From Bacteroidales bacterium (lineage in GTDB: Bacteria > Bacteroidota > Bacteroidia > Bacteroidales > B18-G4): a stretch of 6,157 bases of DNA. Under the pieces are notes generated by a model, which saw nothing but the letters and a program-made list of their open reading frames with translations, did no database searches and was not told where the DNA came from. The first letter of the stretch is position 1. Each line of letters opens with the position of its first letter. Positions 1 to 4,884 of this stretch are shown here, piece after piece. Made by a program: the position numbers and the translations under genes. The stretch spans positions 1 to 6,157 of the forward strand of contig JAUXCL010000148.1 in NCBI GenBank assembly GCA_030618905.1. Reading direction: 5' to 3'.

Positions 1-197
1 AACCCTTTTAAAGATCTTGATGGTTATAACTGCTTTGGTTGCAGTCCTGGTAACCAGATCGGGCTCCGGATGAATTTTTACGAGGAAGCTGACTGCAGGC
101 ATCCCTGGTTGAATTCAGAAAACGCCTTGCCGATATCGATGTTAAGGTATTTGATGCAGAAGGCACTTTATGCATGGCAAATTGCTATATTGTCATA
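1..197 (+). pseudogene. Decayed PaaI-type hotdog thioesterase (5' end outside window)
   Basis: Frame 1 from position 1 reads NPFKDLDGYNCFGCSPGNQ followed by IGLRMNFYEEAD, which matches the N-terminal start of Bacteroidota PaaI-like acyl-CoA thioesterases (GYNCFGCSP, then GLRM). After about position 93 frame 1 loses all resemblance to the family. Frame 3 from position 111 reads FRKRLADIDVKVFDAEGTLC and then MANCYIVI, which resembles the last strands of the same hotdog fold. The central part, about 70-80 residues with the catalytic region, is missing, and the two remnants are out of frame, so no working enzyme can be made. The C-terminal remnant runs directly into the 8-bp repeat array that starts at 181; frame 1 stops at 220-222 and frame 3 at 237-239, both inside the array. 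The first few codons lie upstream of the window. Family assignment is from motif memory. A sequencing error could explain the frame change but not the missing core. Confidence 0.6.
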
Positions 198-278
198 TTG
201 CTATATTGCTATACTGTTATAATATATTTAACAATTTAACAATTTAACAATTTAACAATATTACAGTATTACAGTATT
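181..278. repeat. Degenerate 8-bp tandem array that inverts about its centre
   Basis: Twelve contiguous 8-bp units can be laid out in one register from 181: ATTGCTAT, ATTGTCAT, ATTGCTAT, ATTGCTAT, ACTGTTAT, AATATATT, TAACAATT three times, TAACAATA, TTACAGTA twice, then a partial TTA. The first five units are ATTGYTAT-like. The last six are the same motif in reverse complement (TAACAATT reads AATTGTTA on the other strand; TTACAGTA reads TACTGTAA, like ACTGTTAT). The unit between the halves, AATATATT at 221-228, is a perfect palindrome. Transcripts from either side could fold the array into a long imperfect AU-rich hairpin. It lies between the thioesterase remnant and the KamA-family gene, whose stop codon (277-279) is the partial last unit. 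Confidence 0.85.
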
Positions 279-2442
279 AAACTACAAGATTGCAATATTC
301 ATCAGTAATTTGAAAAGTATAATCAGGATACTCATAAATCGGCATCCGTGGCTCCGTTTCACCTATAGAGTAACCAAAAACACCTGCATATTCGTCAATA
401 TCTTCACCATAGGCTTTCATCTGCCTGAGGTATGCTGCGATAGATTTTGATTCGATAATGATCAGCCTGCCCATTTTTTCAATGATGGGACTGTGTGAGC
501 GCGTATGGTCATGATCGAACTCCAGGATCCTGCGGCCATCATCAGTAATACCGATCACGCGGTAAGTAAGACTCTTGCCAACACCAGGAAGATTAAGCAC
601 ATTTCTGTCGGTGGCCAGGAAAGGGATATTTGCCTCCTGCCTTATCATATTGATATTTTTAATCATCGCAGAAGCATTGTCCGGCAATTTCCTGATGTTA
701 TCCAGCTGGTTATCAGGCACAATACCAATCATTTTCTCTTCTATCTGCTCCTGCACCGCCCTTTCATTGGTGGCAAAAGCATAGCTGTTTTCCCGATACC
801 CTTTCACAGAAAAGGTATAGTATGGAAGTACCCCAATGTCATTTAATACCTTGCGCAATTTCGCTGTGTGTCCTCGTTTAGAAGCCCCGGCAGTAAAAAC
901 CTGTTGGTTGGTAATGATCCAACCCGCTTTCAGTAACTTTTTAATTCCCTTTTCAGCCTCGGGGGTCACTTCCATGGCAGATTCAAAATGGGTCTGAATA
1001 ACAAATTGCCTTATGCCTATTGCAGAAGCCTTGTCTTTAAATTCCCTGAGAATGGTGATCAAGCCTATATGGATACGTTGTGGAAGGTAGACCGGCAATC
1101 TGGTTCCAAGTCTGATACGAAGGATTTCCGCATGTTTATCTCCTTCAGCCCTGTTCTTATTCGCATCGGATTTTCTCAATGCCATATGATAAACTGCATC
1201 AAGAATCGCTTTAAGCGTTTTATCGGAGCTCATTAAAGCATCACCTCCGGTGATCAATATATCCCGAAGTTGGGTGTCTTCTTCGAAATAGCGCATCACC
1301 CTTTCCAGCTTATCCGGCCATTTCTCACTGGGTTTTAGCTTTTGCAGGTTAAAATTCAGGTTGCCCCGTTGAAAATCATACATCCGCTGACAAACAGCAC
1401 AAAGCCCTCCACAAGCCCTGCCCATGGTATCCGGGATGATAATGGCCACTTCCGGGTACCTACGGTGGACATTATCACCGGCCGGGAGAATCCAACCTGC
1501 AGCATTGGGTTTGCCCGGTTCAACAATGTCTTCTTTTTCCCAGGCAGCAATTTCTCCAAACTCTTCAACCAGCTCGCGCGAATAAATGACATAATCCCTG
1601 ATGGCCTGGTCGCTTCCTTTAAGTGATCCCGGTTCGCCAACATTGAGCAGCGACAGGTAATACGGATTCACAAAAGTTGGGATGCCCGCTTTCTTTGCAT
1701 CATACAGAAGTTTCATTGTCCTTTTATCCAGTGTGTGGTTCAGCATATCGTTCAGCAATTCCGGCGATCTGACCGCAAAGCGCAATTGAAAAAGACGATC
1801 CTTCCACCACTCTGCCATGATCTTGTATTTCTCCTTGGAAGAGAGGCCTGCCGGGAATTTGAAGCGGGGGTCTTTCTTTTTACCACTATCCATCAGGTGA
1901 ATATATTTGCGGATAATCCTGTCCTTGTTCCTATTCCTCATTTTCACAACATTCCCATCAAGCCCACTGGGATGTCTGTCCATCCACGACTGCACAAGAT
2001 CTTTCTCAGGGATTGTCCTGCTGATCTTCCCCATAAATTGTCTGAAAAGCAAAATCATGTCGATGAGCAGATCATTGGAAATCAGGATATCTTCATGATT
2101 GTATAACATCCAGCAGAGGCTGAACGGATCGGATTTTACCTCGGTATTCTTAAGATTAGGGTCCGGATAATTGTGGCCTGCATGATCTAAGTAGTCTATG
2201 ATCCGTATAGCTGCATAATCCTGCCAGGAAAGCACATCAAACTGCTCACGACCGGTCTTTTGATAAGTGTAAAACAGTTTGGCTTCCTGGTGAGTATCCA
2301 GGTAATCTTCAATCCAAACCCGGATCATCTGATTTACTTTCTCCAACTTGTCACTTTGGTCAAAAATGGCCTTTAAATCAGGATTCTCATCAATAAGAAT
2401 TGTCAATAATTGTAATTTATTCTTCTCAAGCAATGATATCAT
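277..2442 (-). CDS. KamA-family radical SAM / PLP aminomutase, long form, possible glutamate 2,3-aminomutase
   Basis: A 721-residue cytosolic radical SAM protein. The [4Fe-4S] motif CxxxCxxC is Cys344, Cys348 and Cys351. Other KamA landmarks in order are NPYYLSLL (259-266), HRRYPEVAIIIPD (326-338), GGDALM (399-404), RLGTRLPVYLPQRI (444-457), THF (484-486), AGWIITNQQV (506-515), PYY (540-542) and the PLP-lysine motif PGVGK with Lys623. Arg353 corresponds to Arg134 of the clostridial enzyme, which binds the substrate carboxylate. Lys547 and Asn617 stand where lysine 2,3-aminomutase has Asp293 and Asp330, so lysine is unlikely to be the substrate. The zinc-site cysteines of the clostridial enzyme are absent. 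At 721 residues it far exceeds the usual 400-470; roughly the first 170-250 residues show no domain I recognise. The ATG at 2442 has no clear Shine-Dalgarno sequence. No kamD/kamE or other lysine-fermentation genes are nearby. Family certain; substrate inferred. Confidence 0.93.
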   Translation of the reverse strand: MISLLEKNKLQLLTILIDENPDLKAIFDQSDKLEKVNQMIRVWIEDYLDTHQEAKLFYTYQKTGREQFDVLSWQDYAAIRIIDYLDHAGHNYPDPNLKNTEVKSDPFSLCWMLYNHEDILISNDLLIDMILLFRQFMGKISRTIPEKDLVQSWMDRHPSGLDGNVVKMRNRNKDRIIRKYIHLMDSGKKKDPRFKFPAGLSSKEKYKIMAEWWKDRLFQLRFAVRSPELLNDMLNHTLDKRTMKLLYDAKKAGIPTFVNPYYLSLLNVGEPGSLKGSDQAIRDYVIYSRELVEEFGEIAAWEKEDIVEPGKPNAAGWILPAGDNVHRRYPEVAIIIPDTMGRACGGLCAVCQRMYDFQRGNLNFNLQKLKPSEKWPDKLERVMRYFEEDTQLRDILITGGDALMSSDKTLKAILDAVYHMALRKSDANKNRAEGDKHAEILRIRLGTRLPVYLPQRIHIGLITILREFKDKASAIGIRQFVIQTHFESAMEVTPEAEKGIKKLLKAGWIITNQQVFTAGASKRGHTAKLRKVLNDIGVLPYYTFSVKGYRENSYAFATNERAVQEQIEEKMIGIVPDNQLDNIRKLPDNASAMIKNINMIRQEANIPFLATDRNVLNLPGVGKSLTYRVIGITDDGRRILEFDHDHTRSHSPIIEKMGRLIIIESKSIAAYLRQMKAYGEDIDEYAGVFGYSIGETEPRMPIYEYPDYTFQITDEYCNLVV

Positions 2443-2515
2443 AAGAAAGTGAGGTTAATTTCAATTGATTATTATTAAACATTTTAAGTCGAAAGATGTT
2501 TATAGTCTGAGTTCA

Positions 2516-2530
2516 ACCTGGAAGCCAGGT
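2516..2530. other. Perfect 6-bp dyad in the divergent spacer
   Basis: ACCTGG-AAG-CCAGGT is a perfect inverted repeat with a 3-nt spacer, roughly midway in the 200-bp gap between the minus-strand KamA-family gene and plus-strand pruA. It would lie in the 5' leader of the minus-strand gene if the promoter at 2602-2609 is used, and upstream of pruA on the other strand. It could be an operator shared by the divergent pair or a leader hairpin. There is no T-run, so a terminator is unlikely. Confidence 0.45.
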
Positions 2531-2601
2531 GCAATGTTTTGTAAAATCCCTGCTTGAATTAATGCTCAGGGCTTGGTAAGTCAATCGTTGAACCTTTGAT
2601 A

Positions 2602-2635
2602 CAAAGATACCAATTTTTAACAATAAATTAAACAA
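2602..2635 (-). promoter_or_regulatory. Candidate Bacteroidota-type promoter for the KamA-family gene
   Basis: On the minus strand 2609-2602 reads TATCTTTG, a perfect match to the Bacteroidota -7 element TAnnTTTG. A TTG lies upstream at 2635-2633, 23 bp away, a little far for the -33 element (TTTG). Transcription would start near 2595 and leave a leader of about 150 nt before the ATG at 2442. The box overlaps a CTTTG-ATA-CAAAG dyad (2594-2606). No equally good -7 element is visible for pruA on the plus strand. Confidence 0.4.
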
Positions 2636-2642
2636 GTAGAGT

Positions 2643-4274
2643 ATGACTGGAGGAATATATGCTGTACCTGAAGGATACAATGAGCCGGTCCTGGACTATG
2701 CTCCCGGATCACCGGAAAGGCAGGAACTGCAAGCCATGGTCAAAGAGATGAGGGCCAAAGAAATAGATATCCCTATGATCCTTGGTGGCAAGGAGGTCAG
2801 GACCGATGATAAAATTTCTATTCACCCACCGCATGACCATCAACATACCCTGGGATATTTTTCCATGGGTGATGAATCACACGTTAACCAGGCCATCGAT
2901 GAAGCGCTAAAAGCGCGTGCTGCATGGCAGGATCTGCCATGGGACCAGCGTGCTTCCATATTTTTGAAAGCGGCCGACCTGCTAGCCGGTCCATACCGTG
3001 CAAAGATCAATGCCTCAACCATGCTGGCACAATCGAAGAATGTGTACCAGTCGGAGATTGATGCAGCTTGTGAAATGGCGGATTTCCTGAGATTTAATGT
3101 GGAATTCATGAAAGACATCTATGAAGCCCAGCCAATTTCTTCAAAAGGTATATGGAATCGTGTAGAACAAAGACCACTGGAGGGATTTGTATATGCCATA
3201 ACACCCTTCAATTTCACATCCATCGCCGGTAATTTATCAGCAGCACCTGCACTCATGGGCAATGTGGTAGTCTGGAAACCGTCCAACACCCAGATCTATT
3301 CAGCTTATGTATTGATGGAGATATTCAAAGCAGCAGGTTTACCGGATGGTGTGATCAACATGGTATTCGTTGATGGCCCCGTTGGTGGAAAGGTAATGGC
3401 CAGGCATCCTGATTTTGTGGGTGTCCACTTTACAGGTTCAACAGAAGTTTTCAGGAGGATATGGAAAGCGATTGGGGAAAATGTGATGCTGCACAACACC
3501 TATCCGAAGATTGTTGGCGAGACAGGTGGAAAAGATTTTGTCATGGTCCATAAGTCTGCTGATGCCAGACAGGTATCCACAGCTTTGGCCAGGGGTGCTT
3601 TTGAGTACCAGGGACAGAAGTGTTCAGCGGCTTCCCGGGCATACATTCCGTCAAATCTCTGGGCTGATGTTAAAGAAATGCTCATTAAAGATGTCAAATC
3701 ATTTAAGATGGGAGGGGTGGAGGACTTTTCTAATTTCATCAATGCCGTAATCGATGAGATAGCCTTTAAAAAAATTACCGGGTATATCGAGCAGGCCAGG
3801 AAAGATAAAGATGCAGAGATAATCGTTGGAGGTGCTTATGATGATAAAGTGGGATATTTTATCGAGCCTACTGTGATCCTTACTACTGACCCTAAATATC
3901 TCACCATGCAGGAGGAGATATTTGGCCCGGTACTGACCATTTATGTGTATTCGGAAGACAAATATGAAGAAACCCTGGATCTGGTTGACCAGACTTCGCC
4001 ATATGCGCTGACAGGGGCCATTTTTGCCCTGGATCGTTATGCCATCAATGTGGCAATGCGCAAATTGACCAATGCTGCAGGAAACTTCTATATCAATGAC
4101 AAGCCAACCGGAGCAGTTGTGGGGCAGCAGCCCTTTGGCGGTGCCAGGGCATCCGGCACAAATGACAAGTCTGGCTCATACCTGAACTTGTTAAGATGGG
4201 TTTCACCAAGAACAATCAAGGAAACCTTCATCCCACCGGAAGATTACAGATATCCCTTCTTACAAGAAGATTGA
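2643..4274 (+). CDS. pruA: L-glutamate gamma-semialdehyde (1-pyrroline-5-carboxylate) dehydrogenase
   Basis: A 543-residue aldehyde dehydrogenase that oxidises glutamate 5-semialdehyde to glutamate with NAD+, the second step of proline degradation, also fed by arginine/ornithine catabolism; cytosolic. Aldehyde dehydrogenase motifs appear in order: TPFNFTS (187-193), WKPS (211-214), FTGS of the dinucleotide-binding fold (263-266), general base Glu293 in VGETGGKDF, nucleophile Cys327 in GQKCSAASR, and EEIFGP (424-429). The C-terminal PFGGARASGTNDKSG (497-511) is the PruA substrate-anchoring signature that separates it from other aldehyde dehydrogenases. It is the stand-alone long form typical of Bacteroidota and like eukaryotic ALDH4A1, not the bifunctional PutA; no proline dehydrogenase gene is in the window. 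The start at 2643 gives the expected N-terminus; only a weak AGTAGAG purine stretch precedes it. It is divergent from the KamA-family gene, 200 bp apart. Confidence 0.97.
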   Translation: MTGGIYAVPEGYNEPVLDYAPGSPERQELQAMVKEMRAKEIDIPMILGGKEVRTDDKISIHPPHDHQHTLGYFSMGDESHVNQAIDEALKARAAWQDLPWDQRASIFLKAADLLAGPYRAKINASTMLAQSKNVYQSEIDAACEMADFLRFNVEFMKDIYEAQPISSKGIWNRVEQRPLEGFVYAITPFNFTSIAGNLSAAPALMGNVVVWKPSNTQIYSAYVLMEIFKAAGLPDGVINMVFVDGPVGGKVMARHPDFVGVHFTGSTEVFRRIWKAIGENVMLHNTYPKIVGETGGKDFVMVHKSADARQVSTALARGAFEYQGQKCSAASRAYIPSNLWADVKEMLIKDVKSFKMGGVEDFSNFINAVIDEIAFKKITGYIEQARKDKDAEIIVGGAYDDKVGYFIEPTVILTTDPKYLTMQEEIFGPVLTIYVYSEDKYEETLDLVDQTSPYALTGAIFALDRYAINVAMRKLTNAAGNFYINDKPTGAVVGQQPFGGARASGTNDKSGSYLNLLRWVSPRTIKETFIPPEDYRYPFLQED

Positions 4275-4281
4275 AAGTTGA

Positions 4282-4299
4282 TCCCGATAGCTATCAGGA
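4282..4299. repeat. Near-perfect palindrome after pruA, possible terminator
   Basis: TCCCGATAGCTATCAGGA pairs TCCCGATAG with CTATCAGGA, eight of nine pairs matching (a C/A mismatch at the fourth pair) with no spacer. It begins 7 nt after the pruA stop codon and is followed at once by the 7-bp repeats. A TCCCGATAGCTATCGGGA-like dyad is one I recall as recurrent between genes in Bacteroidota genomes; this is memory, not a search. No T-run follows on the plus strand, so a role as an intrinsic terminator is unsure. Confidence 0.5.
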
Positions 4300-4300
4300 C

Positions 4301-4328
4301 TGTTCACTGTTCACCGTTCACAGTTCAC
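4301..4328. repeat. Four tandem 7-bp repeats (TGTTCAC)
   Basis: TGTTCAC, TGTTCAC, CGTTCAC and AGTTCAC follow one another without gaps; only the first base of the unit varies. The array fills the gap between the convergent ends of pruA and the small minus-strand gene. Read on the minus strand the unit is GTGAACN, which supplies that gene's TGA stop at 4327-4325. Confidence 0.85.
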
Positions 4329-4537
4329 TTCTTCAGCACATATCTCTTCTTAGGCGATGTGCTGTGTGAATAAGAAGAGCGGCTTGAATTGGCCTTGTAA
4401 GCCTTTACGCGGGATTTCTTCTGGTATTTAACATGCTCGTTGGTACAGTATTGCTTTCCTGCAGAACAGGATACGCCAGATATGGCAAGAGCCAGGATGA
4501 AAATGGCAGGTAGTATAAGTCTTTTCAGGGTTTCCAT
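4325..4537 (-). CDS. Small exported basic protein, function unknown
   Basis: A 70-residue protein starting METLKRLILPAIFILALAIS. It has a short positive n-region (Lys5, Arg6) and a hydrophobic core of about 15 residues, then Gly-Val-Ser-Cys at 21-24. This is a signal peptide; Cys24 could be a lipoprotein cysteine, but GVS before it is a poor lipobox because the -3 position is not Leu/Val/Ile. The mature part (about 46 residues) is very rich in Lys, Arg, Ser and Tyr, with one further Cys at 30, and ends PKKRYVLKK. It matches no family I know. The open frame extends upstream to 4636, but the ATG at 4537 gives a clean signal peptide at the N-terminus, so I prefer it. No Shine-Dalgarno sequence is visible. 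The stop codon lies in the last 7-bp repeat. The gene is convergent with pruA and divergent from the riboswitch transcript. Confidence 0.6.
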   Translation of the reverse strand: METLKRLILPAIFILALAISGVSCSAGKQYCTNEHVKYQKKSRVKAYKANSSRSSYSHSTSPKKRYVLKK

Positions 4538-4647
4538 AGTGATGTAATAGCTTAGAAACCAGATTACAATTCTTTCTGGGTGTATTTCGGTTGATAAAAA
4601 TACAAAAAAAATAATTAACCGGGCATAATAAGGCATCCAATTATATG

Positions 4648-4655
4648 TATCTTTG
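4648..4655 (+). promoter_or_regulatory. -7 promoter element of the cobalamin riboswitch transcript
   Basis: TATCTTTG at 4648-4655 matches the Bacteroidota -7 consensus TAnnTTTG exactly. Transcription would begin about 6 nt downstream, near 4661, which is the base just before the first riboswitch helix (P1 begins at 4662). This fit supports both calls. No good TTTG -33 box is seen 19-23 bp upstream, where the sequence is AT-rich. Confidence 0.65.
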
Positions 4656-4660
4656 ATTCA

Positions 4661-4848
4661 GTTATGGTGATGTATTCATCTCATGGATGCATCTAATAGG
4701 GAATCGGGTGTGAATCCCGAACAGTTCCCGCTGCTGTGATTCCTGGCTCATGAGAGCCAAACTTTCTGGTACTCACAGAACCACTGTCCGCGCTCTTGCG
4801 GATGGGAAGGTTACCAGAAAGAGGATAAGTCAGAAGACCTGCCGTAAT
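4661..4848 (+). ncRNA. Cobalamin (adenosylcobalamin class) riboswitch
   Basis: The B12 box AAGTCAGAAGACCTGCC is at 4827-4843. The helices can be drawn by hand: P1 TTATGGT (4662-4668) with GCCGTAA (4841-4847, two G-U pairs); an outer helix 4669-4675 with 4687-4693; P4 GGGAA (4699-4703) with TTCCC (4725-4729); P5 TCGGG (4704-4708) with CCCGA (4716-4720) under a TGTGAAT loop; a variable GGCTC/GAGCC hairpin (4745-4758); a perfect 10-bp helix CTTTCTGGTA (4762-4771) with TACCAGAAAG (4812-4821); and TCCGC/GCGGA (4787-4802). The conserved core GCTGCTGTGAT (4730-4740) is present. It precedes a BtuB-like receptor gene and should lower its expression when cobalamin is abundant. The full set of core elements makes this a confident call. 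Confidence 0.96.
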
Positions 4849-4884
4849 GGAAACCACATATTCAATGCTTTCGGGTAAAAGGCC
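4849..4884 (+). promoter_or_regulatory. Riboswitch expression platform next to the btuB start codon
   Basis: Between the aptamer and the ATG at 4885, CACA (4855-4858) and ATTCA (4860-4864) are each complementary to part of the L5 loop (4709-4715), so one could be the pseudoknot partner (L13). CTTT (4868-4871) can pair with AAAG (4878-4881) in a weak hairpin just 3 nt before the ATG. There is no strong GC hairpin with a T-run, so control at translation initiation seems more likely than termination. The detail is inferred. Confidence 0.45.

Noticed and set aside
181..278. CRISPR array or mobile-element end
   Set aside because: The units are 8 bp, contiguous and without spacers; no transposase, target-site duplication or cas gene is present.
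505..2106. Several plus-strand open frames of 60-120 codons (505-846, 1342-1626, 1735-2106 and others)
   Set aside because: They lie wholly antisense to the strongly supported 721-residue KamA-family gene, resemble no family and have no start signals; they are shadows of its reading frame.
277..2442. Lysine fermentation locus (kamA with kamDE, kdd, kce, kal)
   Set aside because: None of the partner genes is in the window and the lysine-binding aspartates are replaced, so the gene is not assigned to that pathway.
2546..2571. Weak inverted repeat CCCTG...CAGGG upstream of pruA
   Set aside because: Arms of 5 bp with a loop of about 14 nt are expected by chance in a spacer of this size.
4538..4636. 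Extension of the small minus-strand protein to an ATG at 4636 (103 residues)
   Set aside because: It would bury the signal peptide behind 33 odd residues. The internal ATG at 4537 places the signal sequence at the N-terminus.
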